Source: CAZYSK01 sp964649415
Lineage (GTDB): Bacteria; Chloroflexota; Anaerolineae; B4-G1
Length of the DNA stretch: 33,107 nt
Reading direction: 5' to 3'
Assembly (NCBI GenBank): GCA_964649415.1
Contig: CAZYSK010000065.1
Location: 1-33,107 of the forward strand
Shown here piece after piece: positions 15,801 to 22,741 of the stretch. The notes below the pieces were generated by a model. That model was not told the DNA's origin. It was given only the letters and a program-made list of their open reading frames with translations, and did not search any database. A program made the position numbers and the translations under genes. Position 1 is the first letter of the stretch; every line of letters starts with the position of its first letter.

Positions 15801-16297
15801 TTGATCAGTGCCAACTGGGCGGCGCGTTGCTCCAGCGCCTGTTCTGCCCGCTTGCGCTCGATGGCATAGCGTATGGCGCGCACGAGCAGGTCTCTGTCGA
15901 CCTGGGCCTTCACCAGGTAGTCCTGAGCGCCGCCTCGCACTGCCTGAACCGCCAGTTCCTCGTCGTCGGAACCGGTGAGGACGATGATGGGTACCTGTGG
16001 CGCTTGCGCGTGCAGCCGGGTGAACGTGTCCAGGCCTGTGCTGTCGGGCAGTGAGAGGTCCAGCAAGACGATGTCTGCCGCCTCCGAGGATGGCAGACGT
16101 CCGTCGGACAGGTTTCGCAGCCCGGTTGAGAGCCTGTCTACTGCCTGCAGATCGAAGGCGGTCCCACCGGCCTGGCTCAGCATTATGTGTATGAGTTGGG
16201 CGTGGTCCGGGTCGTCCTCAATCAGCAGGACGCTGGTGGGGCGCGTTGCCTGGGCTTGGGGTAGCAGCTCGTTTTTGTCGGCCCGCGTTCTTGTCAT
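12866..16297 (-). CDS. Receiver-GAF4-histidine kinase (hybrid sensor)
   Basis: Cytoplasmic sensor kinase, 1143 residues from the ATG at 16297. An N-terminal receiver (about 21-145) has L-L-I-E-D-D and phospho-acceptor D80. Four GAF-like domains follow (about 160-330, 335-545, 550-710, 715-880). Then come a HisKA dimerisation segment with H913 (S-I-A-H-E-I-N-N-P-L) and a HATPase domain with N-box L-N-L-V-L-N-A-I-D, G1 D-T-G-Q-G-I and G2 G-T-G-L-G-L-S-I. There are no membrane helices. A GTG at 16342 is possible but lacks a ribosome-binding site; the extension reads L-L-V-E-D-D-P, like a second receiver start. Palindromic modules are read in frame at 14001-14014, 14977-14994 and 15005-15019. The last codons come from a 15-bp tandem duplication (12873-12902). 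Confidence 0.92.
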   Translation of the reverse strand: MTRTRADKNELLPQAQATRPTSVLLIEDDPDHAQLIHIMLSQAGGTAFDLQAVDRLSTGLRNLSDGRLPSSEAADIVLLDLSLPDSTGLDTFTRLHAQAPQVPIIVLTGSDDEELAVQAVRGGAQDYLVKAQVDRDLLVRAIRYAIERKRAEQALEQRAAQLALINEIGGQIAAVLELDAVLDRAAHLMHEGFGYHNVWLFTVDRERGELVDRARAGVYAEIMPQGYRQKLSEGILGWVARHGERLLANDVSAEPRYVNPLPGSDEIITRAELSVPVRVAGETIAVLDIQSPHVDAFDESDVMVAETLAGQIAVAFENARLYQAARQVDRLRVLNELDRALAATLDQQQVAVTTLQQIAAALGAPEGMLIVMPEDGHGDDGLDRVFTLERGKVQGTPWEDMQRLHTLSRRLEDRDRHVPHERAPCAQHLAGMTPSNRPRSAASEEGPPLSLDDLVAISGRRDVAERWSANNLIFPIWSDGELLAVLALGGQASGPPLERDRALAQAAAHRAGQAIQNARLYRASQAHSTRLATLNAISAAAGSSLDLDTVLHQVLRLTCQALDAAEGSILMREPDTGNMFFALASAADDPARESLRGQYLQPGQGIAGWVAQHGQAVHVNDVHQDPRWYDGIDAATGFETHSLCCAPLQHAGEITGAIEIVNKRRGTFSSDDLGLLEAVASIAAVALENARLYTATRARADELALLNEIGLALTATLDYSTVVHAAVAQIQRLFQAETVVLLQLVPETGELDLVQAMADGADRRRSGADNQEQTVGEQRGHTLRLAPGEGITGWALEHRQPVLVEDAQQDARFLARVDQHIGTTTRAMMAAPLLTPEQAIGVIAVSSSAAGVYTREELRTLQALASTLAVALENASLYEELKTLLREWDEAQRQLIQTEKMAALGRLVASIAHEINNPLQAIQGCLTLVEEEVDGEQRPEALQRYLTTAGAEIERISDIVRRMRDFYRPARKGWQATDLHAVLDSVLALTNKQLQHSDVAVERDWTDALPTIQANPDHLKQVFLNLVLNAIDAMPAGGRLRVSTAHDHVQTEGAQPPQPAVRIEFSDTGQGISPGALSRIFEPFFTTKERGTGLGLSISYGIIQAHHGDITATSQRHRGTTFTILLPVEQTWRMQTPRMQTPE
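12873..12902. repeat. Perfect tandem 15-mer at the histidine-kinase C-terminus
   Basis: GGTGTCTGCATCCGC is present twice back to back (12873-12887, 12888-12902). On the kinase strand it encodes R-M-Q-T-P twice, just before the stop codon. TCTGCATCCGC is also part of the hairpin between the direct repeats at 10759-10776 (opposite orientation). Confidence 0.8.
13997..14030. repeat. GACCG-TCTG-CGGTC palindrome read in frame in GAF4 of the kinase
   Basis: The palindrome at 14001-14014 is followed by GGCACCGTCCGCC, matching in order the GGCGACATCCGCC that follows the same palindrome at 10714-10730. In the kinase frame it encodes an insertion rich in Asp, Arg and Gly. Confidence 0.65.
14977..15021. 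repeat. Two palindromic modules read in frame in GAF2 of the kinase
   Basis: CCGACCG-CGGA-CGGTTGG (14977-14994, one G-U pair) is followed by a decayed copy of the GCCAGCA-AGA-TGCTG hairpin (15005-15019). In the kinase they encode a stretch reading A-Q-H-L-A-G-M-T-P-S-N-R-P-R-S-A-A, which looks like a loop insertion inside a GAF domain. Confidence 0.6.
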
Positions 16298-16360
16298 AGC
16301 CGGATCGTCCTCGACCAGCAGGGCCTCATCTCCATTCGGCACTTCTATGGAACGGGGCGC

Positions 16361-16415
16361 GGAAACTGCGCCATCAGAATGGCGTGCCCCTACTGCGAAT
16401 GGAGACGCAGTTTCC
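16361..16415. repeat. Nested inverted repeats in the histidine-kinase leader
   Basis: Outer arms GGAAACTGCG (16361-16370) and CGCAGTTTCC (16406-16415) are perfect 10-bp complements. Inside is CGCCATCAGAATGGCG (16370-16385), the palindrome that forms the P-S-E-W-R repeats, followed by GTGCCCCTAC. It lies between tRNA-Arg and the kinase, so it would be in the leader if the two are co-transcribed. Confidence 0.75.
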
Positions 16416-16469
16416 TCTCTTGTCTCCCTGTTTCGCGATTTGGGGTTTGAGATTCGAGTTCATATAGAG

Positions 16470-16543
16470 TGCCCCTGGCGCGATTCGAACGCGCGACCTT
16501 GAACTTAGGAGGTTCCTGCTCTATCCGGCTGAGCTACAGGGGC
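16470..16543 (-). tRNA. tRNA-Arg (anticodon CCT)
   Basis: A 74-nt cloverleaf on the minus strand. The acceptor arm is GCCCCTG/CAGGGGC with discriminator A. The D-stem is GCTC/GAGC, the anticodon loop CTCCTAA gives anticodon CCT (reads AGG), and the T-arm is GCGCG-TTCGAAT-CGCGC. The first anticodon-stem pair is a G-A mismatch. CCA is not encoded. Confidence 0.95.
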
Positions 16544-16603
16544 TTGGGCAACTGCCGGCATCCGCCGGATGGCTTCATCCGCATTGCCTTGATGACTATC
16601 TAC

Positions 16604-16632
16604 ATTATAACACGCCGGTGGGAGCACGGCAA
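16604..16632 (-). promoter_or_regulatory. Predicted promoter of tRNA-Arg
   Basis: Minus-strand TTGCCG (16627-16632), 17-base spacer, consensus TATAAT (16604-16609). The start would be about 55 bases before the tRNA. The leader contains the near-palindrome CATCCGCCGGATG (16559-16571). Confidence 0.6.
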
Positions 16633-16688
16633 GGTGTCCTTTCACTCCCAGTATACCAGCTTCCCGATTGGCCAGCATGCCAACGTCG

Positions 16689-19600
16689 TCAATGTGACTG
16701 CATCGCGAGTGGCAAGTAGCCGGAGAAGAACTCGAAGAACTCGTGCGCTCCCCGGTCGTAGCCGTTGCCGTGGGGCCGGTAGACGCCTCGGATGTCCACG
16801 TCCGGCGCGCCCACCGGCGTGGCTGTATCGACACACGGCGAATCCTCGAGCAGACGGAAGACGCCGCTTGCGGCTGCGCGGAAGCGCGGATCTGCGTTGA
16901 TGTTCCCCTCGCCGGGCCACACGCCGCTTTCCAGCCCCACGTCGGAGTAGGTGACGGCGACGCTGGAGTCTTCGTCCAGCTTCAGGTTCGTCTCGTTGCC
17001 CCACAGGATCGCGTTGACGACGGTGGCGGTGCCGCCCCCGGCCCCGCCACCTTGGTACAGGTAGATGCCGTGACGGCAGTCGGACACGGTGGTGTTCACG
17101 ATGCGGGCGACGGTGCCGTCCTTGACCGCGATGCCCACGCCGCCGGTGGGATCCTCTGGCTTGCCGTAGCAGTGGTAGATCAGGTTGTTCACCAGCGTCA
17201 TGGTCGTGGCGTCGCTGATGGAGATGCCCTTGTCGCCGCAGTGGTGCAGGTGATTGCGCTCGATGATGGCCGACGAGTGATTCAGGTCGATGCAGTCGTC
17301 GGAGACGTCGTGGATGTGGTTGTCCAGCAGGACCGCCGGCGTAATCATGTGGCTGACCTCGATGCCCTCGAATTCATAGGCCCCATGCCGGGCGTCGTGG
17401 ATGTGATTGCCCTGGATGAAGGCGTACCCGTCGGTGACGTGCACTGCATCGCGCTGGATGTCGTAGATCTCGTTGCGCAGCAGATAGATCGTGGGCTCGT
17501 AGCCGCCCCAGGCGTAGGTCTGGACAGCGACGCTGAAATCCGTGTGACGCAAGATGCTGTCGGCGATAGTCACCCGCGATCCGTAGGCGGAGACGCCGTG
17601 GGTGCGCGGGTTGCTGATCACTTCCTGGGTGTACTCCACAACTGCGTGGGTGATGCGGTTGTCTTCCTGGGTGCCTTGGAGCAGGATCCCGCCCCAATAG
17701 CCGTCCCCCTGTTTGGTGAAGACGATGGGCTGCACGGCGGTACCCTCCGCGAGCAGCCGTCCCCCTTGCTCCACACGGAGCGTGCGCTCTTCTCCGAAGC
17801 GGAGCGTCGCACCGGGCTCGATTGTCAACGTGGCGTCCCTCGACACGAGTATGTTCTCACTGATGCCGTAGGGGGAGCCGCCTGCCGTGAGCACCGTGTC
17901 CTCCGTCAGTGTGCCGCCGTGGAAGGCTTCCCAGTACACGGTGATCGTGTGGCTGTCCAGGCCGTCGGTGACGGTAAAGACGTTTTCGTGCGCCCAGAGC
18001 GAGCCTGTGTATCGCCAACTCGTGACACTCGGATAGCTCACGCCCACGCTGCTCTCGTTGACCTGCACGTCGCGGAGGGAAGAGCAATCGCCCACCAGCG
18101 CGACCTCTCCCTCAGTCGTGACGAAGTCTCCTCCACCGTTGGTGGTGATGGAGAGCGACGCGTCGGGTATCTGGCTGTTCAGATTCGGGATGCGGTTGGC
18201 GACGTACCAGCGGAGCCAGTTCCGCTCCTCGCTGCCCACCACGTCTGGCAGTGCATCAATGCGCGGGAACATCTCCGCCTCTGACAGCTCGTTCGCCGCG
18301 ATGCTGGCGATGTCCTGGTAGTACCAGCGTGTGAAGGCGGGGTAGTTCAGGATGCGCCGCACGATCTCGCCGGCGAACCAGTTCGGCTCCCAGATGGAGT
18401 GATCCGGGTAGGAGAAAGTGTAGTCGTGGTCCCAGGATATGAGGACGAAGCGCGCGTCGGAGGGCCGGTGGTAGAGGAAGTAGTCGTCGCCCTGTCCGAT
18501 CCACAGCGCCCCCTCGTGGTTATCGAGCACGGCTTGTACAGCGAACCAGCGCAGCCACTGGCGCATGTCGGCCACCGACTCCGCCTCGGTGCGGAAGCTC
18601 TCGTCGGAACTGTTGGTGAGCGCGTCAGTCAGTGCGATGACGTCGGCGTAGTCGTCGTCATCGGTGTTGTTCTTCTTCAGGTAGTAGGGGCTGTAGCTTG
18701 CGGGGTCGGTGCCGCGATAGCGCAGGTCCGCCCCGTCGAAGCCCCGGTACAGGTTGCCGGTGTCGTCGTCGGGGAAGTGGGCCTCCAGGAAGTCGTTATC
18801 CACCTGTTCGATGTCCAGGTAGTCGCCCTCGCGGTCCTTGTTGACGTAGAGCGTCACGAAGCGCGTGTCCGACGACGGCAGCCCGGCGCGCTGGAACAGG
18901 TCGTGGGCCAGTGCCTCGCGGCCCAGTTCATCGCTGACCAGGTTGATCCGCTCCCGGTCCTCGAACTCGTGCTCGTCGCGGAACTTGACGCGGTACGGGC
19001 GGGGCAAGCAATCGCGGGAGCCCTCGCCCCGGTAGCGCACGCCAACGTTGTAGAACACCTCTTCTGCGTAGACGAAGGTCGCGTCCAACAGCTCGTTGGA
19101 GAAGAGATCCCGCGTGGTCAGCTCTGCCTGGTTCTCCTGCGTCATCATGAGGCGGTAGATGGGCAGGTCGCCCGTGGGTGGCGCGTCCTCCACCAGGTAG
19201 AGGCGGCTGATTGTGACCGGGAGCCCCGTCTCGCCGGAGGTGCCCCCTGGCGCGCCGTCGGGCACGCGCCGCTCGGCCCATTCGTCGTCAATCGCCGCTA
19301 CGTAGAACTCGACGTACACCCCATCCGGCTGGGCCGGGATGACGGCGGTATAGCGGAAGTCGCCGGCCGTCTGGTCGCCCCCGCTGCCGTCGTCCACCAT
19401 GGCCAGCGACGTGTAGTTGGACCACGATTCGGGGCGGTAGCGCAGCGTCACCGCCATGACGGCGCTGTTGTCGTCGACGACTGCCGTGACGCTCACCGGT
19501 TGGCTGGAGGTGGGGAAAGCGGGCGTGTGCGCCACGCCGGTGACGCAGGGGGGGATGTTTCCGGTGGAATAGACGCTGTTCTGTGCCGCTGGGGTGCCCA

Positions 19601-20255
19601 GGCCGCTGCTTGCCTCCCAGGAGCAGGGGCGGTCGTTGTCGAAGTCCGGGCTGGTCAGTTCGAGCGAGGGGCCCTTGCCATCGGGTTGTGACGGCCAGGG
19701 AGGATGATCGTCGTAGGTGACCTCGTCCACCTGGATGCCCCCGGCGTCCTCGATGGCCACCCGCTCGCCGCCGTTGGAGAGGCTGCCGCTGACGAACGGC
19801 CCGAGTACCCCGCTGATGCCGTAGACGGCCTCGACTGTGGCCGGGTCGTGGCCGACGAGTACGTAGCCGCCGGGGGGGATGGACGCGCCCTGCGGGAAGG
19901 TGTACTGGATGCCATCGCTGAATCGCCAGCCCGAGAGGTCGACCGTGGTGGCACCCGCGTTGTAGAGTTCGACGTACTCCTCGCCGTGATCGTCCGACGC
20001 GGGGTGGTACTGTATCTCGTTGATGACGATCTGCGAGTCGGCCGGGGATGGCAGGTGCCCGGCGGCGCGGGCGGACCCGCCCACCAACAGGCACACGGCC
20101 ACGAGCAGCAGCCACGCGCCGATCGACGACGGCCCCCGGGTGGCGCGGCGCTTCGTAGCGGGCGCTTGCGCGCTGTCTTGGCAGAAGGCGAGCCTCCGCG
20201 GCCTCAGCCATTGGGGATTTGGCATGTGGGGTGTGGGACTTGATCGCCTACCCAT
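16689..20255 (-). CDS. Secreted lamin-tail / CotH-kinase / beta-helix protein
   Basis: Exported multidomain protein, 1188 residues. A basic N-region precedes a hydrophobic signal (about 44-63) ending A-R-A. Then come a lamin-tail domain (about 75-175, I-V-I-N-E-I-Q-Y-H-P ... Y-V-E-L-Y-N), an immunoglobulin-like or linker region, a CotH-kinase-like domain (about 365-690) and a right-handed beta-helix (about 790-1120; repeated I-x-x-N-x-I-H/Y motifs). The CotH part has Y-R-G-E-G-S-R and I-S-W-D-H-D-Y (about 605-611), matching the acidic W-D-x-D active-site pattern. The protein ends Y-L-P-L-A-M-Q. CotH proteins of Bacillus spores are protein kinases; activity here is not established. The start is uncertain (ATG 20255 or 20225). 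It is divergent from the ECF sigma gene. Confidence 0.88.
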   Translation of the reverse strand: MGRRSSPTPHMPNPQWLRPRRLAFCQDSAQAPATKRRATRGPSSIGAWLLLVAVCLLVGGSARAAGHLPSPADSQIVINEIQYHPASDDHGEEYVELYNAGATTVDLSGWRFSDGIQYTFPQGASIPPGGYVLVGHDPATVEAVYGISGVLGPFVSGSLSNGGERVAIEDAGGIQVDEVTYDDHPPWPSQPDGKGPSLELTSPDFDNDRPCSWEASSGLGTPAAQNSVYSTGNIPPCVTGVAHTPAFPTSSQPVSVTAVVDDNSAVMAVTLRYRPESWSNYTSLAMVDDGSGGDQTAGDFRYTAVIPAQPDGVYVEFYVAAIDDEWAERRVPDGAPGGTSGETGLPVTISRLYLVEDAPPTGDLPIYRLMMTQENQAELTTRDLFSNELLDATFVYAEEVFYNVGVRYRGEGSRDCLPRPYRVKFRDEHEFEDRERINLVSDELGREALAHDLFQRAGLPSSDTRFVTLYVNKDREGDYLDIEQVDNDFLEAHFPDDDTGNLYRGFDGADLRYRGTDPASYSPYYLKKNNTDDDDYADVIALTDALTNSSDESFRTEAESVADMRQWLRWFAVQAVLDNHEGALWIGQGDDYFLYHRPSDARFVLISWDHDYTFSYPDHSIWEPNWFAGEIVRRILNYPAFTRWYYQDIASIAANELSEAEMFPRIDALPDVVGSEERNWLRWYVANRIPNLNSQIPDASLSITTNGGGDFVTTEGEVALVGDCSSLRDVQVNESSVGVSYPSVTSWRYTGSLWAHENVFTVTDGLDSHTITVYWEAFHGGTLTEDTVLTAGGSPYGISENILVSRDATLTIEPGATLRFGEERTLRVEQGGRLLAEGTAVQPIVFTKQGDGYWGGILLQGTQEDNRITHAVVEYTQEVISNPRTHGVSAYGSRVTIADSILRHTDFSVAVQTYAWGGYEPTIYLLRNEIYDIQRDAVHVTDGYAFIQGNHIHDARHGAYEFEGIEVSHMITPAVLLDNHIHDVSDDCIDLNHSSAIIERNHLHHCGDKGISISDATTMTLVNNLIYHCYGKPEDPTGGVGIAVKDGTVARIVNTTVSDCRHGIYLYQGGGAGGGTATVVNAILWGNETNLKLDEDSSVAVTYSDVGLESGVWPGEGNINADPRFRAAASGVFRLLEDSPCVDTATPVGAPDVDIRGVYRPHGNGYDRGAHEFFEFFSGYLPLAMQSH

Positions 20256-20547
20256 CGCCTATCTCTGTCCGATCCCGACCGTCTGCCCCCTACCGCAACC
20301 GGTCAGGTCTCTAGTTGAGCAGCAGTTCGCGCACGTGCCCTAATATGAGGGCTATCTCTTCGCCGGCGTATCTGGACGACCACGGTCAAGGGCAGGGCCT
20401 AGTGCCTGATTCATTCATCACCACTATACCACAACTCGCGTTACAGAAATGTTACAGTTGAGTGATCAGACATCGCCGTTTTCGCGTATAATGGTATAGA
20501 GCGCGTGCTCATGATGCGGGATAGTGTGCAGCGAGGATTCGCCCGTC
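20256..20547. promoter_or_regulatory. Divergent control region between the CotH-like gene and the ECF sigma gene
   Basis: Two GTTACAG direct repeats (20440-20446 and 20451-20457) start 11 bases apart, one helical turn, as in OmpR/PhoB-family operators. On the plus strand a consensus -10 TATAAT (20487-20492) has no clear -35; the repeats end about 42 bases before the expected start, where an activator would sit. On the minus strand a TATAGT (20423-20428) lies 11 bases from the repeats, which would overlap its -35 region. A partial GACCG module is at 20277-20284. No gene is seen here. Confidence 0.5.
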
Positions 20548-21135
20548 ATGCCATCCGGTGTTGCTGACAAGCCCGATATCGACTTGCTGATTAGACGCTG
20601 GCAGGCTGGCGACGAGCGTGCAGCCGAGGCTCTGTATGATCACCATCGGGATCTGGTTTTCCGCCTGGCGTACGGCTTGCTTGGCGAGCCGGCTGATGCC
20701 GAAGAGGTGGCACAGGATGCCCTTGCCTATGCCTTGACACGCATCGCTCGCTACGATCCCCAGCGGGGCAGTTTCGTCACGTGGCTGCACGCAATCACCG
20801 TGAGCCGATGCAGGGACAGGCAGCGCCGTCGCCGCTCCCCCAGCCTGTCCTTGACCGCCTGGCTGCAGCGTGGACACTGCCTTCCCGACCCGGCTCTTGA
20901 CGCGGAGCGTCACATGATCCTCCAAGAGACGCGCAGTGATGTCTGGAACGCGGTCCAGGCGCTGAGCCCGTTGCTGCGGGAGGCAATTCTGCTCCGCTAC
21001 TGGGCTGGCCATACGTACCGTGAAATGGCCGAGATCCTGGGTTGCCCCCTTCGCACGGCCCAATCGCGGGTCCGGCTGGCTTACCAGCGGCTGCGGGCGG
21101 CGCTTGCCCCAGCCGACTCGACGAATCGCGAATAG
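20548..21135 (+). CDS. ECF-type RNA polymerase sigma factor
   Basis: A 195-residue sigma70-family factor with only regions 2 and 4, the ECF layout. Region 2 (about 9-85) has A-E-A-L-Y-D-H-H, A-E-E-V-A-Q-D-A-L and F-V-T-W-L-H-A-I-T-V-S-R-C-R-D. Region 4 (about 125-185) has L-S-P-L-L-R-E-A-I-L-L-R-Y-W-A-G-H-T-Y-R-E-M-A-E and a recognition helix R-T-A-Q-S-R-V-R-L-A. The ATG at 20548 is used; a GTG at 20524 is possible. Eleven bases separate it from the anti-sigma gene, so the pair is one transcriptional unit. ECF factors are normally held inactive by such a partner and often direct transcription of nearby genes. Confidence 0.92.
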   Translation: MPSGVADKPDIDLLIRRWQAGDERAAEALYDHHRDLVFRLAYGLLGEPADAEEVAQDALAYALTRIARYDPQRGSFVTWLHAITVSRCRDRQRRRRSPSLSLTAWLQRGHCLPDPALDAERHMILQETRSDVWNAVQALSPLLREAILLRYWAGHTYREMAEILGCPLRTAQSRVRLAYQRLRAALAPADSTNRE

Positions 21136-21145
21136 GAGGGAGACG

Positions 21146-22684
21146 GTGAGCAGCCATTTGAGCGACGAACAACTTGTTGGCTACGTCCACCAGGCTCTGA
21201 ACCATGTCCAGCAAAATGCCGTAGATCGGCACCTGGCGACCTGCTCTCGCTGCCGCGCCCACCTGGCCGACTACAGGGCGCTGAAACAGCGTATTGAGCA
21301 TAGTGTGCTGGATAGTCTTAGGGGAGCTCGTCCGTCGCCCCAAATGACATTCGCCGTCATCGCCCCACGCTTGAAGCGCTCAGGGAGGTTCAAGATGATG
21401 GCTAGACAGTCCCGTCAACTTCTCTCCGGTGTGGTCGCGCTGGCTGCACTCATTGTGCTGGTATTGGGGATGAGGTTCATTCTCAAAGACATGCTCAACG
21501 ACCTGGACGCCGGCGGAGAACAAACAGACCAGGTGCATACGGAACCGCCATCTCCATCTCCATCTCCATCTCCGTCTCCGTCCACTTTCCGCATCGCCCT
21601 GATCCTGCCGACAGGCAGTCTGCCGGTGTCGGAGGCGGCACTGGCCGCGCAGCAGGGGGCACTGCTGGCAGTTGAGCAACGCAACGATGCAGGTGGTGTG
21701 CTTGGTCTGCCCGTCGAGGTGGTCAACTTTGACTCGAAGTGTTCCGCGGAAGGCGGGCGGCAGGTCGCTGGTGAAGCCCAAGAGGAAGACCTCCTGTTTT
21801 ACGTCGGAGGACTGTGTGCCAGTGGGGCCGTTGTCGTGGCAGAAGAAATCACGGCTGAGATGAGCGTCTTTCTCGCCCTCAACGCACACCCACTTGTGAC
21901 GACTGACGACAACGGGAGACACAGGCGAGGCGTGTACTCCATCGCGTTCCCAGAGACGCTCCCGGCCAAAGCGATGGCCCGCTACGCGCGCGAGCAACTG
22001 CGTCCCCAAACCGCAGCTATACTGTATGACGGGAACAGCTCATCGAGCACCAACCTGGCTAACGAGTTTTCTCAAGTGTTTGCTGGCGAGGGCGGCGAGA
22101 TTGTGGAGATGATCGCTTACTCAGGCCCTGCGGAGGACTACGCCGCCTATCTCGCGCCTGTCGCTGTTGCTTCTCCAGACGTTTTATTCCTACCTACCTA
22201 TGAGCCTCAGATCAGCGATGTAGCCGCTCAGGCCCGACAGATGGGCATCGAGGCTGTCCTGCTGGGGTGGGATGGCTGGATACACGTAGATGGGCAGGTT
22301 GTGAGAAGCGGTTACTATTGCACCGCGCTCACGACACTCGATCCCCAGGTTCGGGCATTCCTGGAAGATTGCGCGGAGTTCGCTCCTCTCGGTCACGAGG
22401 TGCAGACGTTCTTGGAGACCGGCGATGCACGTTTCAGGAGCCAGTCCACTGTCTTCGCCAACTTTGCCGCTTTGGGATACGACGCGATCCAGGTACTGCT
22501 CGACGCAGTCGAGCAGGCCGGAACGACTGACGTCGCGAGCGTGCAACAGGTGTTGCTGGACTCAACGTTCCAGAGCCTGACCGGCCCTATCGATTTCGAC
22601 CAAAGCGGTCAGGCATATCGGGATCTGGCGCTCGTCGAGATCAAGGATGGGGAACATCGGTTTATCGCGTACATATCACCTTGA
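21146..22684 (+). CDS. Membrane anti-sigma factor fused to a periplasmic type-1 ligand-binding domain
   Basis: A 512-residue protein in four parts. Residues 1-60 are a zinc-finger anti-sigma (ZAS) domain with H29-x3-C33-x2-C36 on the cytoplasmic side. Residues about 92-113 are one hydrophobic membrane helix. Residues about 135-146 are a Pro-Ser linker. Residues about 148-512 are a Leu/Ile/Val-type substrate-binding (PBP type 1) domain: F-R-I-A-L-I-L-P-T-G, A-A-Q-Q-G-A-L-L-A-V-E-Q-R-N-D-A-G-G-V-L-G and A-A-I-L-Y-D-G-N match that family. The GTG at 21146 has AGGAGGG 5 bases upstream and lies 11 bases after the sigma gene. The simplest reading is that ligand binding outside controls release of the sigma factor inside. 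There is no ABC permease or ATPase nearby, which argues against a transport role. The ligand is unknown. Confidence 0.9.
   Translation: MSSHLSDEQLVGYVHQALNHVQQNAVDRHLATCSRCRAHLADYRALKQRIEHSVLDSLRGARPSPQMTFAVIAPRLKRSGRFKMMARQSRQLLSGVVALAALIVLVLGMRFILKDMLNDLDAGGEQTDQVHTEPPSPSPSPSPSPSTFRIALILPTGSLPVSEAALAAQQGALLAVEQRNDAGGVLGLPVEVVNFDSKCSAEGGRQVAGEAQEEDLLFYVGGLCASGAVVVAEEITAEMSVFLALNAHPLVTTDDNGRHRRGVYSIAFPETLPAKAMARYAREQLRPQTAAILYDGNSSSSTNLANEFSQVFAGEGGEIVEMIAYSGPAEDYAAYLAPVAVASPDVLFLPTYEPQISDVAAQARQMGIEAVLLGWDGWIHVDGQVVRSGYYCTALTTLDPQVRAFLEDCAEFAPLGHEVQTFLETGDARFRSQSTVFANFAALGYDAIQVLLDAVEQAGTTDVASVQQVLLDSTFQSLTGPIDFDQSGQAYRDLALVEIKDGEHRFIAYISP
21548..21583 (+). repeat. Hexamer tandem repeat encoding the Pro-Ser linker
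   Basis: Six 6-bp units (CCATCT four times, then CCGTCT and CCGTCC) encode a P-S repeat of six units between the membrane helix and the ligand-binding domain. Slippage would change linker length by whole Pro-Ser units without a frameshift. Confidence 0.9.
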
Positions 22685-22741
22685 TGTTTCTCCTCAAGGG
22701 CCTGATGGGAGTCTGAGATTTGGGGCTTGTGAGCTGATTTC

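Noticed and set aside
16743..19691. Two long plus-strand open frames (513 and 430 residues)
   Set aside because: Both are antisense to the lamin-tail/CotH/beta-helix gene, lack recognisable domains and have no ribosome-binding sites.
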